Origin: Rhipidocladum racemiflorum
Lineage: Eukaryota > Streptophyta > Magnoliopsida > Poales > Poaceae
DNA length: 64,000 nucleotides
Assembly: GCA_036346355.1 (NCBI GenBank)
Contig: CM070570.1
Span: 496,001 to 560,000, forward strand
Direction: 5' to 3'
The position numbers and the translations under genes were made by a program. Each line of letters starts with the position of its first letter. Position 1 is the first letter of the stretch. The notes under the pieces are model-generated. The model saw only the letters and a list, made by a program, of their open reading frames with translations. It had not been told where the DNA came from and searched no databases. Positions 12,338 to 23,075 of this stretch are shown here, piece by piece.

Positions 12338-12355
12338 TCCCCACGGACGGCGCCA
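12338..12355 (-). promoter_or_regulatory. Primer-binding site (TGGCGCC type)
   Basis: The minus strand reads TGGCGCCGTCCGTGGGGA, the 18-base site common in Tat/Athila-type plant gypsy elements. It lies 2 bases from the LTR end at 12358 and so fixes that boundary. Confidence 0.88.
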
Positions 12356-12357
12356 GC

Positions 12358-13029
12358 TGTCGACGATTAGGGAAGCGAGGCCCCGCCGAGCTTACTTGTT
12401 GGTGGAGGGACCAAGCGTGACTTCTTACGTGATGGGATACTCGGAGGAGTGACTCACTAGGCTTCAACAGGCAAAGACACTGTGGTTTACCCTGGTTCAG
12501 GCCTCTCAAGAAGGAGATAATAGCCCTACTCCAGCTCGTGTATATTCTTGCAAAGTATCTGAGTGTATGTCTCTTGTCTTACACTGTGTCCTATCCCCTC
12601 ATGATGGGACGCTTTTATAACTACGAAGGATCGAACTCCACGACTTATCACCCGTGACGTTTGGATCTCGGCCCAAACGTGGCAAATCGGGTGGATCCTA
12701 TCTTCCCGCCACGCTCCCACGGGAAACGTAACGGGCCAACGGAAGTTACGCTCGGGTGGTTATTCCCACCGACCCCGAAACCACGTAAGGTCGGCCGATG
12801 GCCGGCACCGAGCTCGGACATCTTACCCGAGCTCGAGCTCGGAATCGACTGGAATACGTGGCATTCTCGGTCCCACCCGAGCCCGAGCTCGGAACTGGCC
12901 GGAATGCGTAGCCTTCCAAGTTCTGATTAGACAATCCAGGGTAACGACCTCCTGGTGGCTCGGGCGGGAGCGAGCTTGGTCGTTGGTGGCATCCGAGGTA
13001 ATTTATGGAAATTACCCGACCCCCCGACA
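12358..13029 (-). repeat. 5' LTR of the Tat-type gypsy element (672 bp)
   Basis: The plus strand begins TGTCGACGATTAGGG at 12358 and ends ACCCCCCGACA at 13029, giving perfect 5-base inverted ends TGTCG/CGACA. A TATA box TATAAAAG lies on the minus strand at 12612-12619. The segment CCCTACTCCAGCTCGTG at 12524-12540 also occurs, slightly changed, in the LTR at the right end of the window. Sequence beyond 13029 is ordinary AT-rich DNA. Confidence 0.88.
12612..12619 (-). promoter_or_regulatory. TATA box of Tat-type LTR
   Basis: The minus strand reads TATAAAAG, about 410 bp from the LTR's upstream end (13029) and 255 bp before its downstream end, a normal place for the start of R. Confidence 0.6.
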
Positions 13030-14730
13030 GCTTTGTTTTAATTGCGAGGAGAAGTATGTTCAGTAAGATCGAGTAGTAGAACGTAACTACTTCTGAAAGA
13101 ACAGAGTGAATGGAAGGTACTCGAGGCTTCGGACTCTTTTGACTGACTGTGAGTAGTGACGAAATTGTGTCCATTCACCTCGGAGTTTAACTGCTAACTT
13201 CTTTCACGTCAGTCACTGCCATGAAGTCGGTCAGCCAGTCAGAAACAAAAGAATGGAACAAAACTGGCAGCTATAGAATCTCTTTCGTGTTTGTACCAAT
13301 CGCTATTGCCGTCAGACAAGCACGCCTCTCCTCCCTCGATCATTTCTGCAGTACTGCCACGCTATATTCTAATCCTGCACTGTCTCAGAAGGGTATCTAC
13401 CATCTACCACCACCATAGTACTACCATGGTGCCAATTGGAGAGTCCTGAATAAACCAAATAAAAAGAAAAGAAAGAAAGATAAGGGACACCTAGATATCA
13501 TACATGCTGCTGGCTACCCTGGAGAGGAAGGATAGGGTAGGAGGATCACCAAATATACCTTGCAGTGGGGGTGTGGAAGAAGAGGTTGTTGCCCATTTGG
13601 CTTTCTCAACTTGCATTATGGAGTGTCCTCCTCTTGGACTTGGGAGTACTCCTCCCTCCTCTTCCAACCCTCTCTTTTGACCCATGTGTGCTTCCAGAAC
13701 AGTCTGTGTGATGCACATCGTCGGTGCTGGTGGGCAGTCCCCATCCTAGGCCTGCTTTCCATTGTACCATGCATCTCCCAAATGCTCCCAACTTTGGACG
13801 ATCTTTCTTTGTTCGCAATTAGGTTCAGATCAGTGCGTGCTCGACATCACAACCAACCAATTATCCCAGCTGATGATGTGCTGATGTTTCATTCCGTTTG
13901 TACAGCACAATAGATGCCATTCTTACAGTAAGCTCATGTCTTGAGCTGTCACATTTCTGTAAACTTGGTTTCAGGCTCCTGGATGCCATGATTAGAGAAG
14001 GGACCTCGCTTTTGTTTAGGGAGGCCGGCTGGAGACGAAAAGGCAATAGCAGCAATACCTCTTTAATTGCCCTGTCACTGACAGACTGACTAGTGTCTAC
14101 ACATGATTGAGAGTTTGTTGAACAGTGTTGACTTGTCAATTCCTTACTTTTCAAGCGATCGATCTACTCTACGCAAGAAAGGTTCTTCATGGAACATCTC
14201 AGCCGTTTATCTCGCTAATAAATGAAGGCAAGGTAGGCTAGCTGCTTTTGTTTGCAGTTCATTAACTAGAGCTAAATCGACGTTTGGTACACACTACTTG
14301 TCAAATTAAACACTTCATCAGTTGACTTGCCAGTGTCAAATTTTCTAGGCCTGAAATATACATATCTTGTTACCCTGATCTCCACGCCCCATGGATCGAT
14401 GTCATTCCTGTCGTTGTCGTTTAACATTGGTGAAAGGTCTAATCTTTCACCAGCAAGCACAGTTTCGTACCGTTGCATGCAGTGAGGCGCGCCACCGACA
14501 CCCAGTTTGATCACAACATCTCAACCTATCCGGAGCTTAATTGGAAACTAACTTACTAAACCGTAAACTCACCATTAATGGTGCGTATATTCCGATGACT
14601 GACGATCACCAGCGTCTCCCGGCAACCATCTCCATCTCCCAACTATTTAGACATTGGCACGACGGACTAGGGACGTTTTGCACTACAGCCTCACCTCACT
14701 TGCCAAATTCCTGAAGAAACAGCCAACTAC
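13030..14730. other. Intergenic, no gene seen
   Basis: Mixed-composition DNA with only short ORFs lacking domains. The last 200 bp are the likely promoter and leader of the gene at 14731, with a weak TATA-like tatttag at 14644-14650, 81 bp before the ATG. Confidence 0.6.
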
Positions 14731-15039
14731 ATGTCGCCCCTGCGGCCAATCTTGCTCGTCGCCGTTGTGTCACTGTGGTCAGCTGCCCGCGCGGTAGCCG
14801 ACGACGACACGCCGGGGATGATGCTACCACCGCCGGCAGCCGTCACGCCGTTTCCTTTCTGCCCGCCGCGGCCGCCCGGCGGTTCGATAGTGCCTTTCCC
14901 CTGGACGCCACCACCGCCGATGACGTTGTACCCTCAGGATCCGGGCTACTTTCCGTCGGCGGCATGCCATGTTAGGTCGGCAGTGGCATGGCTGCCGATG
15001 GCCTTTGCGCTTTCTGCTCTCTTGTTGGTGTTGGAGTGA
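14731..15039 (+). CDS. Small secreted proline-rich protein, probable GPI anchor (102 aa)
   Basis: Not a family I can name. Residues 1-23 form a signal peptide (hydrophobic core PILLVAVVSLW, then AARAVADDD). Residues 30-64 are proline-rich (PPPAAVTPFPFCPPRPPGG, FPWTPPPP). TLYPQDPGY sits at 65-73, and 84-101 is a hydrophobic tail as in GPI-anchored precursors, though the last residue is acidic. The TLYPQDPG motif and the following Ala/Trp-containing stretch recur in the 167-aa protein at 17403, so the two are probably paralogues. This one is shorter, lacks the N-terminal cysteine cluster and lacks the SPPP repeats. Single exon; stop TGA at 15037. The start context (CTACATGTC) is ordinary. Inferred role: cell-surface or wall protein. 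Expression evidence would decide whether it is a gene or a fading copy. Confidence 0.7.
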   Translation: MSPLRPILLVAVVSLWSAARAVADDDTPGMMLPPPAAVTPFPFCPPRPPGGSIVPFPWTPPPPMTLYPQDPGYFPSAACHVRSAVAWLPMAFALSALLLVLE

Positions 15040-17402
15040 TTGACTCACTGCTGTGGATGTATGAGTTGAGTTCATGTTCCACATTGATCTGATTATTGCA
15101 GGTGGTGTGCTGCTGTGGTAAACTGCTGTATAATTTGGCCTTATCTCATATATATATAACTGTGAACAATCTACGAAATGAGTTCTTTCTTCTCTCTCTC
15201 TCTCTCTCTTTCTATTAGCAACTCTGCTCCATTTGTCCAAAGAGAGAAGATACATGACAGTTTGATATTTGTATGACTGTAGTTTCATCAGATATTCAGA
15301 TACATAGTTTGAAACATGCACACCTTCTTGTTCTTGGTACAGGTTATTAATAACTTCGTTTGAAACATGCACACCATCATCATCTCATACTATCACATAT
15401 ATATACACGCACACACACAATTAAATCTGCCGTTTCCCAACGAGGGAAAGCTGGAAACAAGAAAGAATGGGAGCCCGTGCGCTGTCAACCTTTGGGGAAA
15501 CATTGGAATTGCTCCTCGAGTTTGATTGATGTTTGTATGGTAAACCGTTGCAGAGTTATTTCCTGTCATGGTTCAGGTGGAAAATTTGGAATAGGATGAA
15601 GAAAAAACACTCATGCAAGAAATTCATTCTCACGCGCGGTAGTTTATTGTAGCCTGATCTAAGGTCCTTGATTTTTGTTTGTTTGTTTGTTTATTTGTTG
15701 CTATCGACAGTTCTGCCTTCTTTACTATCAGTAGGACTCTTTTTTATGTATTAGTTGTGCTCTTACCATTTACCATGTGTGAAGAAAAGACTCGAATTTT
15801 CAAGAGGAAGCTAGCTAGGAGGCTTATTGGTAGTTTTGCAGAAAGGATGGTGTGATGTCTTACGGCTTGCCAGTGGCCTGTCCATTCCTGCTCTGACCCT
15901 CCAGTACAAAAAAATATTGATTGCCACTAACCCTGACATGAAGTTGGGAGAAATTTTAAACATAGGTAGTAAATAGTGGTATTAGAAATCAAATCTAACC
16001 GTCCATTCCTCAAGGGTATTTTAGGTTTTTCTTATCCATTCATTAGAGGTATTTTAGACTTTTCTTAATTCGTTCACATTTTTGGATTGACCGAATACCT
16101 GATGATCTTCAGAGGCTTCTTATCCATTCATCAGGATCACAAAACTTGTTTTACCGTAGATGATAAATAATATGATAATTTTTTTTTTACCCTTTTATCC
16201 CTTTCTGAATTTTTTGCTACTAATACTACAGGTGGTGGTATAATTAAGAGAAATTTTACGGTGGATTATACTTGTAGTATAAAATATGTAGTAGAAATCG
16301 CATCTAACCGTTGATTTGTTAAGGGTGTTTCTACTACTCTACTACCAGGTGTAGTATAAGTAAACTCTAGTTAATCTGATTTATTGGATCGAAAAGAATG
16401 AACGGTTCATATTCAATTTAGTGTACCGTAAAAGAGCTCATAATTAAATCTAAATTAATTTCAACCATTATATTCAAAGGAATGGACGGCTTATATTGAT
16501 TTTAATTCACTGTAAAAGAGCTCTAAGTTGGTCCCTTAGCAAAACCACCTTCAGCCTTTTACCATTTGGCGATGCAATGCAACGCTTAAGTACAGTTGAG
16601 GTAACTACAATGCTCATCGGACTGTAAATGCCTGTAAAGTGAGTTTGTAGTGCTTCAGATTGTGGATAAGAAATCTGTAGCTAGAGATGAGAATCAAATT
16701 AATTCCATCACTGTCACCAAGGAAAAAAGAACAGAAGAGTAGGTTCCAACGTTCAGAAGAACTGCTAATTACCGACACATCAATTATTCAATCTATACAA
16801 CCTTTGAAGGAAGTGCCAGCAGTATCTACCAATTCTAAATGCTGACTCAGAAAACAGAGTTCCAAGATCCACCAGTTGCAAATTATTGACGCTCCCTTGA
16901 CCTGTTGGGACCCGTCGAAGATTAATGGATACACAAGAAGTAAAATAAATTAAGGCGATATTCCAATCACTACGACACCAATAGACTAGAGAAGGAGAGA
17001 AGGATGTGTAGGAGTAGCTAGCTAGCTCGGAGGAGATAAACACATAGACAATGGAGTGAGACGTTTAAATGGCGTCACCTTTCCACGGACACAAACAGTA
17101 TGTCGTGCAGCATACTTAACTTAGCCACCAGAAGAAATGAAGAATATTACGCTGCTTGCTTACTTAATTATCGACTAGAAAACACACACTCTCTCACACA
17201 CAAAAAGGTGAAGAGGAGAGAAGACGACCTCCACTCCAAAAGCTAAAGCAGAAGCCGACCATTATAACCATCCAAAATCATCGCCCAAAAACCCAAGCAA
17301 AAGAGAGAGAAGGGAGAAGGAAGAAGATCACATACTCCTCCTCCCACACACACACACAAATTAAGCTTGTGCTTCTCTTGCCTCGTTTAAAGAAGCACCA
17401 CC
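15040..17402. other. Intergenic, with diverged MITE sequence and the leader of the next gene
   Basis: No coding region seen. A (TC)n run lies near 15191-15210. 15950-16530 is MITE-like (listed separately). The last 250 bp carry a possible TATA (attataacc at 17261) and an AG-rich leader (about 17296-17332) ahead of the ATG at 17403. Confidence 0.55.
15950..16530. repeat. Diverged MITE-family sequence
   Basis: Segments here match the MITE at 21296-21549. AGAGAAATTTTACGGTGGAT at about 16248 is the inverted form of that element's right end, followed by the shared words TATACTTGTAGTATAAAATA and TGTAGTAGAAATC. Similar words (AAATTTTAAAC, GGTATTAGAAATC, TCTAACCGTCCATTC) occur at 15952-16010. The part 16370-16530 repeats AACGGTTCATATTCAATTT-like and GTAAAAGAGCTC words. 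Boundaries and number of elements are uncertain. Confidence 0.5.
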
Positions 17403-17906
17403 ATGGCACGGTGGCTACGGCCGTGCAGCCTCCTGCTCCTGCTCTTCATGCTCGTCGCCGCGGCCGTCGCCGACGACCAGAAGTGCGAGACGTGCGGCAC
17501 CCCTTGCGGCGGCACCGGCTACCCGTGCACGTACTCCAGCCCCCCGCCGCCGTCGCTGCCGCCTCCGGTGTACTCCCCTCCGCCTGCTCCAGTGTACTCC
17601 CCTCCGCCTGCTCCAGTGTACCCGCCGCTGACGCCCGACTGCCCGCCGCCGCCGTACGAGCCGACGCCGGGGTACAACCCAACTCCGACGACGCCCGGGT
17701 ACAACCCAACTCCGACGACGCCCGGGTACAACCCGACGCCGTCGGGGTGGTTCACCCCGCCGAACATGCCGTCGTACCTCACCCCCCCGGGGACGCTCTA
17801 CCCGCAGGACCCTGGGTTCCGGCCAAACGCCGCGGCGGGCTGCGGCGTGGCGTGGCGCGCGGCGGTCTTCACGGCGGCCGCGGCGGCCGGAGTCTTGGCT
17901 CTGTGA
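17403..17906 (+). CDS. Secreted extensin-like proline-rich protein, probable GPI anchor (167 aa)
   Basis: Signal peptide 1-23 (SLLLLLFMLVAAAVADD). A cysteine cluster follows: C28, C31, C35, C42 (CETCGTPCGGTGYPC). Residues 46-76 are extensin-like with SPPPP and two VYSPPPAP units. Residues 87-113 hold three TPGYNPTP units. TLYPQDPGF lies at 131-139, and 149-167 is an Ala/Val-rich hydrophobic tail without charge, which fits a GPI signal. SPPP motifs are known sites of proline hydroxylation and O-glycosylation in plant wall proteins, so a wall or plasma-membrane surface role is inferred; no enzymatic domain is present. The start is in a strong context (ACCACCATGGCA) after a purine-rich leader. 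The two repeat sets are near-perfect at DNA level, so copy number may vary. Paralogous to the gene at 14731. Confidence 0.85.
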   Translation: MARWLRPCSLLLLLFMLVAAAVADDQKCETCGTPCGGTGYPCTYSSPPPPSLPPPVYSPPPAPVYSPPPAPVYPPLTPDCPPPPYEPTPGYNPTPTTPGYNPTPTTPGYNPTPSGWFTPPNMPSYLTPPGTLYPQDPGFRPNAAAGCGVAWRAAVFTAAAAAGVLAL

Positions 17907-19539
17907 TCGTTCGAAGGTGGGTGGTGTACCGTGTACGTTTGGTCGGGAACCGCACGGATCGATGGAGCGCCATGGTATGGTAATTATGTGCAAGGCGTAT
18001 AATTCCGTTCTGGGTTAATAATAAGATTAGAGAAGAACATTCGGTAATAATTAATTTTTTTTGTTATTCATGTTGATGTGTTGTCGGGAAATCGTTCGTC
18101 GTGTATGAATGTTGATGTATTTAATTTTGTCATAGGAAAAAATGTCGGTCGATCAGACTATGTGATACATATATATGTCTCTAATCGAACTTCAATTGCA
18201 TGTTTTATGCTTCAATCAACTTTGATCTTATCTTCGTGCAATGTGGCTCTCATATATTATTGCCTTTCGTTGTGGGGGCAAGTGTATATATATGCACCAT
18301 TGTGCAATACTATGTGCTTGGGCCTTGGGGTACTTGTTTGTAAAGATAACTATGATTGATAAATAATTAATAACAGTACATATGTAGTCAATAGAATTTA
18401 TTGGCATGCAAAAAGTGCTGATAAATCACTTACTCACCCCGTCCCTGAACCTGAATACTTGTTAAAAGAGGAATCCTAGCCTGAAATCCTTCGAATTGGT
18501 CGGTTCTCCGAATATTGGTCGGGAGCATCTTTTAAGACTGACCCGAGCGTCGAATTATACAAGTCTTCTCTTGACGACCTATTAATCTGAGCTGAAGCGA
18601 AGCAGCATCTGCATGTATACATGTGCAAGCGGCAGGCATCGACCAGACGACAACTTTTAAAAGGAAGAGCATAGAAGCACCTCTCATTAATTAATTAGCA
18701 GCTTAGCGATCCTTGCAAGCCAATCAATCAATTAGCCGCGCATCGAACGTGTCGGTGTCAAGATCAGACAGGCCAGGCCGACGATGGCGATCAATCGGTG
18801 GTTGCGACGTTGCTGTCAAGTAGTACTAGAGAGAGGCACGTACCATACATGCTGTCCATCTTGGCTACTGGTAGCTAGTAACATGCCGTCAGATCGATGT
18901 AGGTGATGATTCATGGTACCTAAGCCAAGCTTTCCACTCTGCTATAGCTATATATCTACCCTCTTACTACTAGTACTACCTTGCTTCAATCAGCTGACTG
19001 GTTATAATATGGATCTCCTTTGGACTTTGGAGTAGCAAATTAACTTGCATGATTTTTCCTCGGTGACACGGGTTAATTAAACTGGAGTAATTGTATCGTT
19101 CACTGACACGTAGGCACATACATACACCTGTCTGGCTGAAAGGTGAAATAGATATAGACGTGATAGATTAAGAGCAGGGAGAGCCAAGGTTTGATCAGGT
19201 CATGCATCCCCCAATTGCTTGCTGTACCTTTTTCTTTCTAGCAAAAAAAAAAAAAAAAAAAAAAAAAAGAGACCATAGAATCCTTGGGAATGTAATACTG
19301 ATGCTCTTTTGGCATGTGTACCAAAGTACCTCCTGCTTGCAAGGACTAATTAAGCTGCGCCGTTTGTGGCTTGTCTTTCTGACAGAAGGGAAAGGTGTAC
19401 GCGATTACGTATAAACAAGTGAGAAGGCAAGAAAGAATGTTAGGTACTCCGGGCAGTTAGCCTGGTTGCAACAACTAAACTAGCCTCTCTCCTGTCCTGC
19501 AGTCTGGCCTTGGGATGGAAGTGAGCAAGCATGCAGTAA
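17907..19539. other. Intergenic, no gene seen
   Basis: Holds the 3' end of the preceding gene (AATAAT/AATAAG-like words near 18016-18024) and AT-rich DNA. A 36-bp word at 18651-18686 belongs to a small dispersed repeat also found at 23674 and 32230. A 26-base poly-A run is at 19243-19268. ORFs are short and domain-free. Confidence 0.6.
19243..19268 (+). repeat. Poly-A run (26 bases)
   Basis: Uninterrupted A run; no retrotransposed sequence could be recognised to its left, so it is listed as a simple repeat. Confidence 0.9.
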
Positions 19540-19821
19540 GGGCATCTGCAATGGTGCCACTTTAGCTAGCTATAAGGGTACCAACTCAGCATTTTGCTTA
19601 GGTGGATGAGAGAAAAAAAAGAGAGAGATATAGACTGACTACTAACTTATAGTCAGGCTATAGCTGATTCTAAGGCATTTATCACATCTTACATATGGGT
19701 CCATATTTAATTTTGTAGATAATACTATAGATAGTCCATTGGAGATGTTGTCTATTAGTTATCTATAGATGATATGTACACTTCTTATAGCTAGTAGTTG
19801 ACTACACCATTGCAGATGCCC
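19540..19821. mobile_element. Tourist-like MITE (282 bp)
   Basis: Terminal inverted repeats GGGCATCTGCAATGGTG and CACCATTGCAGATGCCC (one-base variation inside) are flanked by TAA at 19537-19539 and 19822-19824, the PIF/Harbinger target duplication. No coding capacity. Confidence 0.85.
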
Positions 19822-20291
19822 TAAGCTGCAGCAGTCAGCCCAGGAAATTTTAAGTGCGTGCGTTGATGATTGTTTAAACAAGTGGGGAACAAGCTAGAGC
19901 AGGCCGTATGTGCAGAGACAGGATGGATGGGTTGGACCTGATTGAATGCAGGCGGCTGGCTGGCGACCAAAGGCCGCCTAGTCTGAAGAAATGAATTATG
20001 TCCTTTTTTCCAATTTCCAACCATCCACACAGGAGCACTTGTTCACTTTTGCATTGTTGGTCGTTAGGTAATCCATTGGATGCCAATCCTACCGGTAATC
20101 CTACCTAATACTAGTAGTAAGTAGGAGTACCATCCCTTTCTTTTCCCCCGTCCCTTTGAAAAGAATTGTAACCAGTATATTGGTAGGGTATCTTTTGGAG
20201 CACTAGCGAGTCGGTACGTCAAGGCATCAACAAAATCGATCGGTCTCTAATTCTCTTTTGGACACATGCATCTCGCGGATACTACTAGTAA

Positions 20292-20634
20292 GGGCTGTTT
20301 GTTTCAGCTATAGATTGTAGAAAGCAGCTTTTAAAATCTGGATTGTAAAAGCTGGATTGTTTAAAAGCTGAAGATCGAAAAGCTGTTGGCTGTTTGGCGG
20401 GGGGCTTGAGCGTGAACAGTAAGAGGGCAATGGTGGGTAATTTCGACTGAAGTTGGATGGGTATTATGATCTTTTGCACAAAAAAACCTAGGAAAATCTC
20501 ATCTAGAATGGATTGTGAGATTGCTACAATCTGACCTCCAGATTGTTACAATCTATATTGAAAGTTTCCTGTTTGTTGATCTTTCAGATTTTAAAAGCTG
20601 CTTTCTACAATCCCCAACTGAAACAAATAGGCTC
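20292..20634. mobile_element. Tourist-like MITE (343 bp)
   Basis: The left end GGGCTGTTTGTTTCAG pairs with the right end CTGAAACAAATAGGCTC. The next 30 bases are also inverted (GATTGTAGAAAGCAGCTTTT with AAAAGCTGCTTTCTACAATC). TAA target duplication at 20289-20291 and 20635-20637. No coding capacity. Confidence 0.85.
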
Positions 20635-20694
20635 TAATTCTAGTCCCCACCTCTGTAAATAGAGGTCTGAGCTGAAGATCCGATTAAGCTTTAA

Positions 20695-20963
20695 CTAGTT
20701 ACATGCCCGTGCGTTGCTACGAAAAACAAAATTGATAACGAAAAATAAAGATTAAAAAAAAAATTATTTCACAAGATCAAACATCTATCTTTAACGCTTC
20801 GTTTCTTGCGAAAGCTAGCTAATTAAAGCAACGCTTCGTTTCTTGTGTAGGGCAATTAAGCAAGGCAATTAAGTAGGGCAATTAAGAAGGGCAATTAAGC
20901 GGCAATTAATGACGTGGAAAGAACGGACCACTGCCACCAAGTGCTGCTTTAGAATAGTAGAGA
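20695..20963 (-). mobile_element. Non-autonomous Helitron (269 bp)
   Basis: In minus orientation it begins TCTCTACTATTCTAAAGC and ends GCACGGGCATGTAACTAG, with a GC-rich palindrome-like stretch (CGTAGCAACGCACGGG) just before the CTAG end. The flanking host bases are A and T, the Helitron insertion rule, with no target duplication. It contains five copies of a GGCAATTAAG-type unit at about 20851-20909. A second copy lies at 51732-51968. Confidence 0.85.
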
Positions 20964-21295
20964 TATTAAAAAAATATTTGCTTCCGGTCCAATTAGGGCC
21001 ACTCAAATTCGTTTCTCCAAAAACAGAGGGTGAAGAGCGCAAATGGCCCAACCCAGCAACAACCCCCACCTGGTATTTCGCAGCGTTGAAACTGGCCTTG
21101 CTCATAGTATATATGTTACTGGGCCAAGCGAGCTTCTTTTCTTGGCGAGCCCACACTGGAACTCTCAACGGCGTATCCATTCTGGAGTCTGGAGGACGTA
21201 CCTAGGAAGGAGTAGACACGGACGAATGGATGTGATGTGTACAGCAAACGTGGGGATCGAATCTTTATGCCAATGAATAGTTTGTCACGGTAATT
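20964..21295. other. Intergenic, no gene seen
   Basis: GC-moderate sequence with overlapping 98- and 103-codon ORFs on opposite strands (20909-21205 plus and 20869-21180 minus). Neither has a domain, and both start inside the Helitron, so they are not called as genes. Confidence 0.5.
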
Positions 21296-21549
21296 AAAGA
21301 GAAATTTTACGCTACATTATGTCAGTAAATATATAATATGTAGTAGAAATTAAATGTGGCAATTAATTTGTTAAAGATATTTATACTACTGTACTACCGG
21401 AGTAATATGAACCGTTCACCAAATCTCCTGCTCGTTTACGTTACACTAGATTGAATATGAACCGTTCATTCTTTACAAACAAGTGGAGAACAAATGATTT
21501 CTACTACACATTTTATACTACAAGTATAATCCACCGTAAAATTTCTCTT
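21296..21549. mobile_element. MITE with long terminal inverted repeats (about 254 bp)
   Basis: The left end AGAGAAATTTTACGCTACAT and the right end CACCGTAAAATTTCTCT are inverted. The repeat extends inwards through AATATGTAGTAGAAATT, paired with ATTTCTACTACACATTTTA. AATTA occurs at both flanks and may be the target duplication. Related sequence lies at 15950-16530. The superfamily is not clear. Confidence 0.65.
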
Positions 21550-22046
21550 CAATTAACCTTCAGCGTTCCTTCAACAAGCGGCAGAATGCATCGATCGAAT
21601 GTTCATAATGTAATATTCCATCGGCCCCAATCGTTCAAGCTATTCTTCGCTAGCTCATGCACCTGACCTGCCTATCTCGATCTCCTATCTACCAAACAAA
21701 TTCTTGCTGCACGTTCTGGCCGGGGATGATCCAATCTCTTCTCCTCAGTCCTCACCATGCCATGCATTGATTGCACTCTCCATTTAATCTGTTTGATCTG
21801 ATCGATGTGTATAGGAACGTTGGACTAACGGGGGATCGAGGTGTCCCTAAACAGCAATAATCTGTGTAGAGATAATTTCGAGTCTGATAAATTGCTCCAT
21901 CAAAACCTAGACAAGATTAGATTAGAGAGGTTCAAATCGACAAAACTGATGCATGCATGAAAGTGATGGCTCATACATGCAGTCAGTCACACACTACTCC
22001 TGCATGTATTAGTTCAGTTCTTACAGATGGACGGAAATTCTGATGC
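21550..22046. other. Intergenic, nothing recognised
   Basis: AT-rich DNA without ORFs, inverted ends or repeats that I could identify. Confidence 0.6.
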
Positions 22047-22214
22047 CTTAAAAGCGCGGCATGAAGCTAGGATATTGTCAGGTGAGTAACGTACGTAGTG
22101 GTCAACTACGTTACTCACTTAGGATTAAATAGCTCAACCGATCGATCGGCTTGTGATGCGTACGTGCAGCTCGAAATCGACACTAGCTGGTGGTCTTTCT
22201 GATCTAGTGATGTT
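22047..22214 (+). repeat. Left copy of a long direct repeat flanking a LINE tail
   Basis: This 168-bp segment (CTTAAAAGCGCGGCATG to GATCTAGTGATGTT) recurs at 23076-23239. The visible differences are one base (GTAACG against GTAATG) and a 4-base deletion (AGCT) in the right copy. Confidence 0.92.
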
Positions 22215-23075
22215 TTTTTTTTTGGTTGAATTTTTTTAGATCAAAAGGCATCACATCTTGATGCCCCAGCTTTTCCATTACGAAAAACTGAACACAGTAT
22301 TAACATCTCTGTTTACAGGAAAGTAATCAAAACCCGTTCACAACCACTTAGCATTACATCAACCACAGCAACAACCAACAGCAACGAACAAGGCAAAATA
22401 ACAGAACAAGATAACATAGTGTTTTCCTTTCAACTTCTTCTGTCACTATCAATCTTGAAGACGCCCCAGATAATCACATAACGCAAGCAACTCAGCTGGG
22501 ATTGCACCATCTTCAGTAGCTCCATCATCACAGTTTGCTTTATCGATCAAGTCGAACCCTGAGTCAACGCCATCGGGGATCGAATTATGGCATCCAGACC
22601 TTCGCAAAACAGCTCCACCTTGATCTGCATTTCCTCTTTGAACATTGGACTCCAGTTTTTTAAAGAAGTAAACATTTGCCTCCACACTGTTCTCATGCTT
22701 AACCAACTCCGAAAACGAAAACTATATTATTTCTACTAATCCATAAGCTCCATAACACAACAGCGCAAATGGTATTTAATGCAGCATTCTTCTTATTGCT
22801 AATCCAAAACCTAGCAACAGATTCCAAGGTACGGCCAATTTGAAAGTCAAAAAAATCTTCTGATCCAAGAAGCTAATAGGCACATATTCAAATCTTTAAT
22901 ATTAGGAATACCAAGCCCACCATATTTTTTCTCCATACACACAAGGTTCCAATTAGCCAAATGAAGTTTGTTGTGCCCTTCATAGTTATTCCAAAGGCAG
23001 TTCGCCATGTGAGAATTAATAAGGTCTATAGCCCATTTAGGGAATTTAAAAAAGGAAAGAAGATAGATGGGAATA
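22215..23075 (-). mobile_element. 5'-truncated LINE (non-LTR retrotransposon)
   Basis: The minus strand encodes FPKWAIDLINSHMANCLWNN at about 22985-23046, then HLANWNLVCMEKKYGGLGIP further on: the region after the RT domain (zf-RVT) of plant LINEs. The frame is open for over 60 codons, then broken by stops; a later piece (22449-22706) is the C-terminal tail. The minus-strand 3' end is a poly-A tail, seen as T runs at 22213-22240. The 5' part of the element is missing, as is usual for LINEs. Confidence 0.88.

Larger units (their letters stand above)
9071..13029 (-). mobile_element. Older Ty3/gypsy element (Tat/Retand-like), interrupted at its RT
   Basis: Minus-strand order from right to left is LTR (12358-13029), primer-binding site, gag, protease, then part of RT cut at 9070 by the chromovirus. 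The RT wording FCYTTMSFGLRNA and the protease block YNAILGRPALAKFMA fit the Tat lineage (Retand/RIRE2-like). The remaining RT, RNase H, integrase and 3' LTR should continue beyond the chromovirus, left of the window. The coding frames are heavily broken, consistent with the older, host position in the nest. Confidence 0.88.

Noticed and set aside
11650..12420. A 256-codon plus-strand ORF
   Set aside because: Antisense to recognisable gag of the Tat-type element; a composition effect of GC-rich coding DNA.
17415..17993. A 192-codon minus-strand ORF and other ORFs over the extensin-like gene
   Set aside because: Arg- and Gly-rich shadows of the GC-rich plus-strand gene; no signature.
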